DNA of 41,983 nucleotides from ASMP01 sp035282925 (GCA_035282925.1 DATEUW010000026.1:1-41983), one strand, 5' to 3'; counted from the first letter of the stretch, positions 24,768 through 33,438 are shown. Notes: generated by a model not told the origin, from the letters alone. Numbers and translations are program-made.

Positions 24768-25169
24768 ATGGTGAGAAAAAGGCTCGGGAAAATCAAGGGT
24801 TTCAGCATCCAGTTTCTTCCTTACTCCGAGATAAGGGGATTGGATAGCACCCATAGAATAAAAAAAATACTGAATATAATTTTAGGGAACAACATCCTCA
24901 TTCTTCAGGGAAGGCTTGAGCCCGAGGAGGAAACCAGATTAATAGGAGATACAATGGCAATGATAGGGCATGTGAGAAATTTCAAGGGCGTTGAGTTGGC
25001 TGTAATTTCCGGAAACAATAAGGAAGGATTTTTTGGAACGTTCAGAAAAAATCTCGTGAGCGCAATTGCGGGAGGAGACATCGGCGCTGTGACAATAATC
25101 GGGCCGGCAACAATAGTCAAGGAAATAAAAAGAAATCCCAGGAAAATTGAATTATTGCTTAAAGGTTGA
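24768..25169 (+). CDS. DUF2073 family protein
   Basis: A 133-residue basic protein starting MVRKRLGKIKGFSIQFLP. It matches the archaeal DUF2073 family, which commonly lies beside an Era-like GTPase and a Zn-ribbon protein. From memory, newer annotation names families of this kind OapB/ArvB, after a protein of the bacterial OLE RNA particle; I cannot confirm that link here. The many Lys/Arg residues and the GGDIGAVTIIGP loop would fit RNA binding (inference). It has its own promoter-like TATATACTCC/ATATATAATAC sequence upstream. Confidence 0.75.
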   Translation: MVRKRLGKIKGFSIQFLPYSEIRGLDSTHRIKKILNIILGNNILILQGRLEPEEETRLIGDTMAMIGHVRNFKGVELAVISGNNKEGFFGTFRKNLVSAIAGGDIGAVTIIGPATIVKEIKRNPRKIELLLKG

Positions 25170-25308
25170 TTTTTGATAGGATGCCCTCTTAAACTTAAAT
25201 TATATTTTATAGAATGTAAGTTAAGTCCCATTATTTTATTAAAAATTCCAAGTAATATAATCAGTACAATCCCACAAACTTTATAATTCTTGCATTCATT
25301 TATTAATA

Positions 25309-25719
25309 ATGCCCCATCACTGTGTTAGATGCTCCAGAATGATTCCTTCAGGAAGCAGGGAAATTCTCGAAGGATGCAAAGAATGCGGAAGCCATTTTTT
25401 CTTTTATATAAGGGAGGACCAGCTGGAAAAAATCCAAAGCCAGATAATAGAGATTCCTGAGAAGGAAAAGGAGAGGGTTGAGGAAGACATAAGGGAGATG
25501 GTCGGGATAACGGACGAGCAGGCTCCTGTCATTCTCGATGTGGAATCCATAAGGGTTACAGGAGAAGGGAAATTCGAGCTGGACATAGCCAAGATATTCA
25601 GGAAAGACAGGCCTTTGATATACAAACTGGAAGAGGGAAAATATATAATAGACCTGGCATCAACGCTAAAGGGAAGCGTGAAGGATCTTATCAAAAAAGC
25701 AGACGAAGGGAAGAACTAA
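25309..25719 (+). CDS. Zn-ribbon protein of the GTPase/DUF2073 triad
   Basis: A 136-residue protein. Two CxxC pairs at the N-terminus, CVRC near residue 5 and CKEC near 24, form a Zn ribbon with GSREILEGC between them. The family is widespread in archaea and often annotated simply as Zn-ribbon-containing protein (COG3364-type). The rest is acidic and helical, then a short beta domain. TTTATAATT lies about 28-30 nt before the ATG, so it is likely leaderless. It is third in the conserved row after the GTPase and DUF2073 genes, suggesting a shared complex. Confidence 0.8.
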   Translation: MPHHCVRCSRMIPSGSREILEGCKECGSHFFFYIREDQLEKIQSQIIEIPEKEKERVEEDIREMVGITDEQAPVILDVESIRVTGEGKFELDIAKIFRKDRPLIYKLEEGKYIIDLASTLKGSVKDLIKKADEGKN

Positions 25720-25785
25720 TTCAGATTAATCTTCTATATTGAATATTGAACCAATAAGTTCGATTATTGATATAATGTTAGATTA

Positions 25786-25796
25786 ATAAACTATTT
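25786..25796 (+). promoter_or_regulatory. TATA-box motif ATAAACTATTT, copy 4
   Basis: Starts 27 nt before ATG 25813, the same arrangement as before the pilus-locus genes. It supports ATG 25813 over the in-frame TTG at 25807. Confidence 0.65.
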
Positions 25797-25812
25797 TCAC
25801 TTATTTTTGAAC

Positions 25813-27099
25813 ATGATAAAAAACTTCGATTCTGTCCTGAAAGAAATTCTCATGGAGATAAAGCCGTCTGGGGAAGAGCTCAGGGATATAGGAAAAACCC
25901 TTGCAAACCATATTAAGAAGATTAAGAAAAACCTGCAAGAAATAAAGATAAACGCAGAGGTTTTTGTCGGCGGTAGCGCAGCCAAAGGAACGCTGATAAA
26001 AAAAGAACCCTATGATATAGACATTTTCATAAGGTTTGACAAAAAATACAAAAACGAGGTTCTTTCTGACTTAACAGAGAAGATTATTGCTGGGATGAGG
26101 AGCACTAGAATCCATGGTTCCAGGGATTATTTTAAAATAAAAGCCGGAGAAGGCCTTTTTTTAGAGGTAGTCCCTGTAAAGAGGATTAAAAATCCCAGGG
26201 AAGCAGAGAATGTCACAGACCTTTCTTACTCCCATGTGAATTATATCAAAAAGAGGCTAAAAAGCCAAAAACTTCTTGATGAGATAAGGCTGGCGAAAGC
26301 CTTCTGCTATGCCAACAATTCCTATGGCGCAGAATCTTATGTCCAGGGATTTTCAGGTTATGGCCTGGAATTGCTGGTGTATCATTATGGAAGTTTCTTA
26401 AAATTCATTAAGGAAGTTGCTAAAATGAAGCTTGACAGCAACAATAAAATCGTCATCGATATTGAAAAACATCACAAAAATAAAAGCAGAATCTTAATGG
26501 ACCTGAATGAAGCAAAATTAAAGTCTCCTATTATTCTCATTGATCCGACATACAAGCAGAGGAACGTCCTGGCTGCGCTTTCTGAGGAAACTTTCAGAAA
26601 TTTCCAGGATGTGTGCAGGAATTTTCTGAAAAAACCCACAAAAGGATTTTTTATTCCTAAGGCGATGGATGCCGAGAAAATAAAACTGGATGCTGAAAAA
26701 AAGGACCTGGAATTTATCCTTCTAAAAATAACAACCAACAAGCAGGAGGGAGATGTTGCCGGGAGCAAGCTGTTAAAATTCTACAGGCATATAAAGAATG
26801 AAATAGAAAGGTTTTATAATATCAAGAAAGGTGGTTTTGAGTACAAAGGCGGGAAAAGCGCGAGATGTTTCTTTGTTGTTAAAAGAAAATTGTGGATTCT
26901 GATTGCAGGGCCGATGATAAATGATAAAAAGAACGTTAATAGGTTTAAATCAGCGCATAAATCCGTCTTTATTAAAAATGGAAAGCTTTATTCAAAAGAA
27001 AAAAACAATCTGCCGATAAAGGCTTTTATTGAATCCTTTAAAAAGAAAAACAAAAAAAGAATTGTAGACATGAGTATTATTGATTTGGAATTTATTTAA
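25813..27099 (+). CDS. cca: CCA-adding enzyme, archaeal class I tRNA nucleotidyltransferase
   Basis: Adds the 3' CCA to tRNA, needed here because the tRNA-Leu gene encodes none. A 428-residue protein, the usual archaeal length. The nucleotidyltransferase motif GGSAAKGT at 53-60 is followed by YDID with catalytic acids Asp68 and Asp70. The third carboxylate appears as Glu118 in FLEVVP, where Asp is more usual. Central and tail domains follow in the archaeal order. It overlaps the convergent FHA gene by four bases. Confidence 0.9.
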   Translation: MIKNFDSVLKEILMEIKPSGEELRDIGKTLANHIKKIKKNLQEIKINAEVFVGGSAAKGTLIKKEPYDIDIFIRFDKKYKNEVLSDLTEKIIAGMRSTRIHGSRDYFKIKAGEGLFLEVVPVKRIKNPREAENVTDLSYSHVNYIKKRLKSQKLLDEIRLAKAFCYANNSYGAESYVQGFSGYGLELLVYHYGSFLKFIKEVAKMKLDSNNKIVIDIEKHHKNKSRILMDLNEAKLKSPIILIDPTYKQRNVLAALSEETFRNFQDVCRNFLKKPTKGFFIPKAMDAEKIKLDAEKKDLEFILLKITTNKQEGDVAGSKLLKFYRHIKNEIERFYNIKKGGFEYKGGKSARCFFVVKRKLWILIAGPMINDKKNVNRFKSAHKSVFIKNGKLYSKEKNNLPIKAFIESFKKKNKKRIVDMSIIDLEFI

Positions 27100-27527
27100 T
27101 CTTCCTGACGGAATATAACTGGGCCATAATTATGATTTCCAAAGGATAATCTGTCTCCGCTTTTGAGTGCCCTTTGTTCTCCTATACTTAAAAATTCACC
27201 ATTTACCTTTGTAGTTTTATGAGTTGAGCAATCTTCTAGGTAATAAGTGCCTGTTTTAGAATTATAAATTATTCTAGCTTGTCTCCTTGATATTCCATAA
27301 ATCACACGCGGTAGAGTATTTAGTTCTCCGTTTTCATCTTCACCTAAAAAAATGTCTGCCCGAGTACTTTGGGAAGAGCCTCTGTCTCTTCTTCCGATGA
27401 CTATCTCAGATTTTCCAGACAATAATCCCCATAAATTCCCAGAAAATAATTTTGTTAGGTTATGGGTCCTTTTTTCTATGCTGATGTTTCCCAGTTCATC
27501 GATTTCTACCAGTTTTGCGAGTTTCAT
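27096..27527 (-). CDS. FHA-domain protein
   Basis: A 143-residue protein. An FHA fold is indicated by EIVIGRRDRG near 41-50, ISRRQARI near 79, YYLEDCSTHKTTKVNG near 94 and LKSGDRLSFG near 121. FHA domains bind phosphothreonine peptides. The first 35 residues are an extra basic stretch. It is the last gene of a four-gene minus-strand operon, 3 nt after the AlaE-like gene. No kinase gene is present in the window. Its role may be to read phosphorylation of a partner in this operon (inference). Confidence 0.85.
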   Translation of the reverse strand: MKLAKLVEIDELGNISIEKRTHNLTKLFSGNLWGLLSGKSEIVIGRRDRGSSQSTRADIFLGEDENGELNTLPRVIYGISRRQARIIYNSKTGTYYLEDCSTHKTTKVNGEFLSIGEQRALKSGDRLSFGNHNYGPVIFRQED

Positions 27528-27530
27528 TTT

Positions 27531-28163
27531 TTATTTTACTTTATTTTCTATAGTTTGGTTAATAGAAGGTTGATTATGCCTTTCTTGAATTTTATCTTTT
27601 GTTAATCCATAAATTCCTGCCATTGCAAGAATGGAGCCTGCTGCTAAAAGTCCTGCCAAACACTTCTTTACATAAGATTTTTGTCTTTTTACAATATTGG
27701 GATAAGATTTTCTATTAGATTCTTTTAATCCGGTTAAATCTCTTGCAACATCTATAGAATAACCCATAACTGGTCCGGTGGCTAAACCCAATGCTACTGC
27801 AAAAAAAGACCCTATTGATGCTTGTTTTAAATCGGCTCCCATAGACAAATAAATGGGAGGTATGGCTACTAAATTAAAAGCAAGAGTATAAGCAGAGTCA
27901 TGGAGTGTTTGAATTCTTTCTCTTGTTTGGTCATTTATCCCAAATATTTTTCTAGATAAATCTCTCCCCTTACTATAAACCCATCCCAATCCCCCATAAG
28001 AAAGAGCAGCGACAGTTAATCTGGAATCTATAGAGACCTTATCGGACATTCCAGAAATACCAACTTCCATTGCTGAAAAAATAGGGTTTGTAGGAACTAG
28101 AATAGCTGTTGTATCAACTAAATGATATTTTAAAATATCATTTAATTTAGAAGTTAGTCCCAT
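27531..28163 (-). CDS. AlaE-like membrane protein
   Basis: A 210-residue membrane protein. VDTTA near 16-20, EVGISGMS near 33-40, DSRLT near 46, then a later AYTLAFN...PIYLSMGAD segment and GPVMGYSIDVARDL follow the order of conserved blocks in the L-alanine exporter AlaE family. It has an additional C-terminal membrane helix and polar tail, so is longer than bacterial AlaE (about 150 residues). The start at 28163 lies 1 nt after the TrmB-family stop. A longer frame from 28295 would overlap the regulator gene and is unlikely. Assignment rests on motif order only. Confidence 0.55.
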   Translation of the reverse strand: MGLTSKLNDILKYHLVDTTAILVPTNPIFSAMEVGISGMSDKVSIDSRLTVAALSYGGLGWVYSKGRDLSRKIFGINDQTRERIQTLHDSAYTLAFNLVAIPPIYLSMGADLKQASIGSFFAVALGLATGPVMGYSIDVARDLTGLKESNRKSYPNIVKRQKSYVKKCLAGLLAAGSILAMAGIYGLTKDKIQERHNQPSINQTIENKVK

Positions 28164-28164
28164 T

Positions 28165-28944
28165 CTAATTTCCGCCAATAGCTCTCTCGAAGAGCGTTGC
28201 AAAAGCCTGGGCAAAAAACTCTGAGTTGAGCCAGATTGCGGTGTCATCGGGGTCGCTGTTTTTTGACAGGTAAAAGAGTATTTCCTTCTTGTCAATTATG
28301 AAGAATTTGGCATCCACATCCACTTTCTTTATTCTTGTTCCGAGGGATTTTTCAATATTCTTTATCAGCTTTTCATCTCCGGACAAGGCTATCTTAATCT
28401 TGATGTTGTTTTTCCCGAGTTCCGCCAGGGTTTGCTGGAAAAGTTTGAGCTTAAAGTTTATCTCCTCGGCATTCGTGCAGATTATCACTTCCTTGGAAGA
28501 GTTCTGCAGAATCTCCCTCAGATAATTGGATATGTTTGATCTTCCTTTTATGGCTGCGGATAAATCCTCGCGTTTTACAGGGCTTATTCCTTGTTTGTAA
28601 ATTTCCTCGAGTTTGATGAATTCCTCAGTACTCTTTATATTGCCGAGTGTTTGGATTCTTTCTTCGGCATCTGACCTGACATTATTCTTAAGTTTTTCAA
28701 GAATCATGTGCGGCTTTACTCCTAGGTACTTCACCGGCTTTCCCAGCTTTATGATTGCAAATCCTTTCTTTTCAAGGCTTTCAAGGACATCATAGGTTCT
28801 TGACCTTGGAACTCTGGAAATTTGCGCAATCTCTCCTGCAGAGGCAACGCCTTTTCCGAGCAAAGCCAGCCAGACCTTTGTCTCGTAGATGTTAAGGTCA
28901 AAGTAATCCTTAATTCTTGTTATTAATTCCTGTTTTACGAGCAT
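28165..28944 (-). CDS. TrmB-family transcriptional regulator
   Basis: A 259-residue protein from ATG 28944. The N-terminal winged helix-turn-helix (about 1-75) has the family pattern DLNIYETKVWLALLGKG and ISRVPRSRTYDVLESLEKKG. A coiled-coil and a C-terminal ligand-type domain follow (VIICTNAEEINF, VDAKFFIIDKKEILFYLS). TrmB proteins sense small molecules, often sugars, and control nearby transport genes. An ATG at 28971 would overlap the upstream gene by 26 nt. The 28944 start instead follows that stop by 1 nt and has AGGAGAT ahead of it. The adjacent AlaE-like gene is the natural target. Confidence 0.88.
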   Translation of the reverse strand: MLVKQELITRIKDYFDLNIYETKVWLALLGKGVASAGEIAQISRVPRSRTYDVLESLEKKGFAIIKLGKPVKYLGVKPHMILEKLKNNVRSDAEERIQTLGNIKSTEEFIKLEEIYKQGISPVKREDLSAAIKGRSNISNYLREILQNSSKEVIICTNAEEINFKLKLFQQTLAELGKNNIKIKIALSGDEKLIKNIEKSLGTRIKKVDVDAKFFIIDKKEILFYLSKNSDPDDTAIWLNSEFFAQAFATLFERAIGGN

Positions 28945-28945
28945 T

Positions 28946-29275
28946 TTATTGTATCTCCTGACTTGCGCCATAAAGAATTAATTTAGATAATTTTTCTTTT
29001 TGTATATCTATCCTTGCTTTAAAATATTCCCTTATTGAATCTGCAAATTTGTAGCGCTGTGAACATGGATTAGTATTGAGAAGTTCATATTCTATATTAG
29101 TAAAAAGTCGTCTGTGCACTCTCGCCTTTTGGAGGTTTTCAAAGTAAAAATCTATAATTCCCTGGAATCTTCCAAGTCTTTTATCCAACTCTAAAAATTG
29201 ATGTGCTGCGGCTTTTAGTCTAAGCACTTCTGCTGGTTTAAGAGGTTTTTCTTCGTATAAATCTGCCATTGTCAT
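28946..29275 (-). CDS. Small unknown helical protein, first gene of the TrmB operon
   Basis: A 109-residue charged, mostly helical protein with a single Cys and no membrane segment or known motif. On the minus strand, TTTATAAAT lies about 30 nt before the ATG, so it should lead the operon as a leaderless gene. Its end carries the Shine-Dalgarno-like AGGAGAT for the TrmB-type gene. Family not recognised; coupling to the regulator suggests a shared role. Confidence 0.65.
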   Translation of the reverse strand: MTMADLYEEKPLKPAEVLRLKAAAHQFLELDKRLGRFQGIIDFYFENLQKARVHRRLFTNIEYELLNTNPCSQRYKFADSIREYFKARIDIQKEKLSKLILYGASQEIQ

Positions 29276-29382
29276 GATAAAAACCCAAGAAACCCGTGAT
29301 TTATAAACCTTCCTGTATTGTTACTTTCAGAGAGTGGGAACAGAATGGAAATATTTATAAAGTTCAATTTTGTGGAGACTTT

Positions 29383-29745
29383 ATGGGATCAGAAACTTTA
29401 AGAGAGAAGAGAAAGCAGCCAGAATTAATGGGAATAAGTTTTAGTTTTAATGCTAAAGAAGAGCTATACAGATGTTTAGATGATCTCAGATTTAGATTTC
29501 CAAAACCGAGAGAAAAAATAATTAAGAGAGGTCTTGAAGATGAAGGGATAAAATTAGCCCAACCAGAACTTGAGTTTGCATTAAGGGAAATAGATAAAGC
29601 TAGAAAAAAATATCTTCTAATGTTGGAAAATGCACAGGTACGTGGTGAAATAGACAGGGAAGATTATTTTAGAATAGAAAGAGATGCTACTCATTCTTTT
29701 GAAAGATTCGCAAGAGATATTCGGGAAAGATATAGTGAACTTTAA
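29383..29745 (+). CDS. Small unknown coiled-coil protein
   Basis: A 120-residue protein from ATG 29383. It is highly charged and helical, with a long Arg/Glu-rich C-terminal helix (RERYSEL end). The frame stays open upstream to 29296, but ATTTATAAAG at 29352-29361 lies about 30 nt before ATG 29383, so the shorter form is chosen. It diverges from the TrmB-type operon and converges with the presenilin-like gene, overlapping its stop by four bases. Like the first gene of the TrmB operon, it is small, charged and helical; the two may be functionally linked (inference). Confidence 0.6.
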   Translation: MGSETLREKRKQPELMGISFSFNAKEELYRCLDDLRFRFPKPREKIIKRGLEDEGIKLAQPELEFALREIDKARKKYLLMLENAQVRGEIDREDYFRIERDATHSFERFARDIRERYSEL

Positions 29746-30635
29746 AACACAAGATAACTGGCCAGAATCCCTGCGAAAATCCCTGCCGTAATGAAAGGCA
29801 TTGCAGGATAAAACTTCCTTTTTTCCGCTGCAACGAACAGGTATGCAAGGCCAAGGGTTGCTCCTGCTATAACGAAGAAGGCCGGCACGAGGCCAAGGGT
29901 TTTAAGCATAACTCCTGCTGTTATTATAGGGAAAACTATGTCTCCTCCGCCGAGAATCGCGACATTGACCTTTATTTTTTTCTTTTTCAGCTGGGACTCG
30001 GAAAGCGTGTTTTTCCATTTGCTTATTTGCTGCTTTACTTTTTTTGAGAAGTACGGGACAAAAAACCCTGAAAATACCTTGAGTGTGTGTATCTGGTATT
30101 TTGCCATTTTCTGCATGATTCCTGAATGCCAGACAGCCCAGATGTCATACACAGATATCAGAATCAGGAGGGCGATTATTGTCCATATGTTTAACAATGG
30201 GACAAAAACAGCTGCAATTCCGGGATATATCAAGAGCTCTGTGAAATTATGAACAAGAAAGCTTTTTCCTGACATTTTTATTATTGCAAGCGGGATTGCT
30301 ATTGCAAGAGCTATAAGCGCTGTCTCCACAGGAAGAATTGCGATGAAAGATATGGAGAGTGCCAGAACAATAACTATGAAAAACCAGACCTTTAAGATGA
30401 ATTTCCATTTGAACTTTGTTAGGAGAAAGAGAAGAAGTACCGCGATTACGAACGCAAAGATTATCCCGGAAAAGAAACTTGTGTAATCGGAAGTTGTTTT
30501 TGGTTTGGGGGGGTCAAGGCCAAACGGAAGAATTTTGTCTTCAGGAGAATAATAATTCACTACATAGATTCCTATCAGCTGGGTTACTATGAACATCGCC
30601 AGGAGAAGAGCTGTAATCTTTAGATTGTGCTTCAT
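29742..30635 (-). CDS. Presenilin/signal peptide peptidase-like aspartyl protease
   Basis: An intramembrane GxGD aspartyl protease of 297 residues with about nine membrane segments. Catalytic motifs are SVYDIWAVW with Asp164 and LGGGDIVFP with Asp232 (GGGD fits GxGD). The third family motif appears as PAMP at 277-280, in place of PAL(P). A hydrophilic loop between the two Asp motifs (about 175-222) is Lys-rich. Archaeal homologues cut membrane-embedded peptides, including leftover signal peptides. It has its own upstream gap and follows aCPSF1 in the same direction. Confidence 0.9.
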   Translation of the reverse strand: MKHNLKITALLLAMFIVTQLIGIYVVNYYSPEDKILPFGLDPPKPKTTSDYTSFFSGIIFAFVIAVLLLFLLTKFKWKFILKVWFFIVIVLALSISFIAILPVETALIALAIAIPLAIIKMSGKSFLVHNFTELLIYPGIAAVFVPLLNIWTIIALLILISVYDIWAVWHSGIMQKMAKYQIHTLKVFSGFFVPYFSKKVKQQISKWKNTLSESQLKKKKIKVNVAILGGGDIVFPIITAGVMLKTLGLVPAFFVIAGATLGLAYLFVAAEKRKFYPAMPFITAGIFAGILASYLVF

Positions 30636-30760
30636 TATACTTAATGTGAAAAATAGCTTTTAAAGTTTTAGTGATGAAAATTTTCTATGACGATATGTCT
30701 TAATATAAATTAGTAAATTAATTATCAGGACTTATTTATTAAAAGTTATCCTGTCTTATT

Positions 30761-32647
30761 TTACCTCAGCCTCAACGTTTCCAAAACTCTGGGAACATTT
30801 GTCTCTACGTGATTTAATTTGTAGAGTGCAGAAGCCAGGTCCAGGCATTTGGAAACTTCTCCGTGATTTATCATTATTCTTTTCGGTTTTGGCCTCATGT
30901 TATTGAAAAAGCTGATTATCTCGTTTCTTCCTGCATGCGCAGACAAGCCGGCTATTGTATTGACTTCCATATTTATCTTGACGTCTTCCTCATGGCCTTC
31001 GACCATCATCTTCGTCTCTCTAAGGCCTTCCTGCACCTGCCTTCCAAGGCTTCCCACGCCCTGGTAACATACAAAGACTATTGAGTTGTTTGGATTTCCT
31101 GCAAATTCCCTGAGATATTCCACAGAAGCTCCTCCGACCAGCATTCCGGAAGTTGCGAGAACAACGCACGGGCCTCCTTCAATGACCTTTCTTCTTTCCT
31201 GATGGCTTCCGACACGGGAAAATATTTCTGAAGCAAAGGGATTTTTATCCTGGAAGATTAAGGCTCTTACATTATTGCTCAGAAAATCAGGATAAGCTGT
31301 ATGAATCGCATTTATATCCCATATCATCCCGTCTATGTAGACAGGGATGCTTTTCATCTTGCCCTCTTTTATAGCATCCTCGATTATGAGCATTGTTTCC
31401 TGCGCTCTCCCAAGGCCAAGCTCGGGAATCAGAACCTTGCCACCGCGGTTGATTGTTTTGTTGATTATTTCCAACATCTTTTCCTCAGACTCTATCCTCG
31501 GAGGAAGGATGTCTGTCCTGGCACCATAGGTTGCCTCTGTAAGCACAGATTCTATTCTCGGGAAAGTTGTTACAGCTGGATCGAGGAGCCTTGTTCTTGC
31601 ATATTTGTAATCTGCGCTGTACAGGAAATTATGCAATCCGTTTCCTATGTTGAAGTGCACCATCGCGCTTCCGAGTGCATGGCCGGAATTGTAAAAGGTG
31701 ATTCTTATGTCAGGGGCTATGTCGGTAACCTCGTTAAAATTCAGGACAACAGTATGCTTTACCATTTCCTTTATGTCTTTGGAGCTGTATAATGGAGCTG
31801 AAGCCTGTTTGTAGGCAACGCCAATGAAATCCAGGCAGAGAAGCGCAGCCAGGTCCATCGTCGGGTGGGTCATGTAAACTGGCCCCTTGTATCCCATCTT
31901 ATAAAGATAAGGAAGCAGGCCAACATGGTCCAGGTGAGCGTGGCTGAGAATAACAGCATCCAGCTGTCTTATGTCGAATTCAGGAATGTCAAAATAAGGA
32001 AACCTGTCTTTTCCGTGACCAGCGACGTTTATCCCGCAATCAAGAAGAACTTTTGAATTCGGAGTCTGCAAAAGCAGGCAGCTTCTTCCGACTTCTCTTG
32101 CGCTTCCGAGAAGAGTCAAACGAACCCATTCCTCGACTTTTTCAGGGTTCCATCCCTTGTAGATTTTTTCCCCTATAGAGTTCAGGAACTTTCTCCTGTA
32201 GTTGTTGTTTGCGTAGAGGACTTCACGGATATTCTCGGTAATCTGGCTTTTTATGGCTGGAGACCTCTGAATCTGGGGAGTCCAAAGAGTTGTCTTTTTT
32301 ATTTCATTGAGGACGCTTCCCTGCTTTCCTATCACCATTCCAGGCCTTTTTGCTTCAATCACAACGATGCTTCTGTGGGAATCAAAGATGATGTTTGTTA
32401 TCTCGGCCTCTGCGGGAACTATTTTATTTATCTCTTCTTTCACTTTTTCCTGGTCATGCAGGATTTTCTGGTCAGCTCTTAGCTCTATCCTCTTTTTTAT
32501 TTCATCAACGAGCTCCTTTATCCTTCCTTCTCCTTCCCTGAAAAAATTCTCGTTGTCTGTGTAGAGAACTATGTTTGCGCCTTCAAAATTAGCCTCTGTT
32601 ACCCTGCTCTGCAATTTCTCGGTTATATGCTTCAGAATGTCTGTCAT
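30761..32647 (-). CDS. fttA: aCPSF1/FttA, KH-domain beta-CASP ribonuclease and transcription terminator
   Basis: A 628-residue archaeal CPSF73 homologue that cuts RNA behind RNA polymerase to end transcription. Two KH-type domains fill about residues 1-150 (VIEAKRPGMVIGKQGSVLNEI). The metallo-beta-lactamase core has SHAHLDHVG near 234, then GHALGSAM near 325 and SADYKYART. The beta-CASP region and the C-terminal SAHAGRNEI and INHG motifs are also present. Length and order match the full-length family. It lies 34 nt downstream of the proteasome beta gene in the same direction. Termination by this enzyme favours U-rich sites. Confidence 0.95.
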   Translation of the reverse strand: MTDILKHITEKLQSRVTEANFEGANIVLYTDNENFFREGEGRIKELVDEIKKRIELRADQKILHDQEKVKEEINKIVPAEAEITNIIFDSHRSIVVIEAKRPGMVIGKQGSVLNEIKKTTLWTPQIQRSPAIKSQITENIREVLYANNNYRRKFLNSIGEKIYKGWNPEKVEEWVRLTLLGSAREVGRSCLLLQTPNSKVLLDCGINVAGHGKDRFPYFDIPEFDIRQLDAVILSHAHLDHVGLLPYLYKMGYKGPVYMTHPTMDLAALLCLDFIGVAYKQASAPLYSSKDIKEMVKHTVVLNFNEVTDIAPDIRITFYNSGHALGSAMVHFNIGNGLHNFLYSADYKYARTRLLDPAVTTFPRIESVLTEATYGARTDILPPRIESEEKMLEIINKTINRGGKVLIPELGLGRAQETMLIIEDAIKEGKMKSIPVYIDGMIWDINAIHTAYPDFLSNNVRALIFQDKNPFASEIFSRVGSHQERRKVIEGGPCVVLATSGMLVGGASVEYLREFAGNPNNSIVFVCYQGVGSLGRQVQEGLRETKMMVEGHEEDVKINMEVNTIAGLSAHAGRNEIISFFNNMRPKPKRIMINHGEVSKCLDLASALYKLNHVETNVPRVLETLRLR

Positions 32648-32681
32648 TTTTATCTAAATCAGAAAAGCTTGGATGTGATGA

Positions 32682-33362
32682 TTATTTTGATTTTTCCTTA
32701 AAATCTGTTGAAAATTCCTTGCTCAGGACTTCTTCTATTTTTCCTTTTTTAACAACATAAACATTTACCCCCTCTCCAACACCCGGTTCTCTTCCTAAGG
32801 AGGCTCTGATGCATTTTACTGCCAAATCCACGCCTTCTTTAGTTGTAATTTCTTTTTTATATTCAGAATCAAGAATAGGATGTGCTTGCCTAATCCCAGA
32901 ACCGCTTGCAACATAATCTTCTATTTCTTCCAAATATCCATCGGGCATTGCATTATACAGGTGTATTCCTTCAGTATCATATCCTGCTAATAAAAAATGA
33001 GCTATTCCCGGTATCATTGATGGCTGCCTTATAATATTATATAACATAGTGGAAAGTAAATTTGCTGCCTTTCTTATAGATGCTTCACTTTTAGCCCTAA
33101 GCTCACCGAGTTTTAATTCGGCTCTTAAAATAGAGGCAAACTTTCTTGTATCAGAGGCATTTCCGGCAGTTGTTACAATAATTTTATCATTAACTTCTAT
33201 AATCTTTTTTGCCTTTCCTGCAAGATAAGAGACGCCGCCATCAGGTGTACCATAGGATTGCCTTCTATCTGCTGCTATGACAATACCATCCTTACAAACA
33301 AGCCCCAATGTGAGGGTCCCTGTCTTCAGAATTGATTTTTTTATTTCACTATCCATCTCCAT
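32682..33362 (-). CDS. psmB: Proteasome beta subunit
   Basis: The catalytic subunit of the 20S proteasome, 226 residues. A propeptide of 15 residues ends in KTG, and Thr16 becomes the N-terminal nucleophile (TLTLGLVCKDG). Asp32 in AADRR is Asp17 of the mature protein. The Lys33 region is LAGKAKKI, with a several-residue insertion (GTPDGGVSYL) before it. SGSG near 153 is also typical. The C-terminal tail is Lys-rich. It diverges from a peptidase gene across a region holding a 22-bp palindrome and leads into fttA. Confidence 0.95.
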   Translation of the reverse strand: MEMDSEIKKSILKTGTLTLGLVCKDGIVIAADRRQSYGTPDGGVSYLAGKAKKIIEVNDKIIVTTAGNASDTRKFASILRAELKLGELRAKSEASIRKAANLLSTMLYNIIRQPSMIPGIAHFLLAGYDTEGIHLYNAMPDGYLEEIEDYVASGSGIRQAHPILDSEYKKEITTKEGVDLAVKCIRASLGREPGVGEGVNVYVVKKGKIEEVLSKEFSTDFKEKSK

Positions 33363-33438
33363 TTTATTTCTTTTTTGCTCTGTGTATCCTATAATTACCT
33401 CAGAATCAACCTATAAAATGTTATGAACTCTGTTTTAT

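Noticed and set aside
28164..28295. Upstream extension of the AlaE-like frame
   Set aside because: It would overlap the TrmB-type gene by about 130 nt in another frame; the ATG at 28163 follows that stop directly and begins the recognisable protein.
29296..29382. Upstream extension of the 29383 gene
   Set aside because: It contains both divergent TATA boxes, so cannot easily be transcribed as coding sequence.
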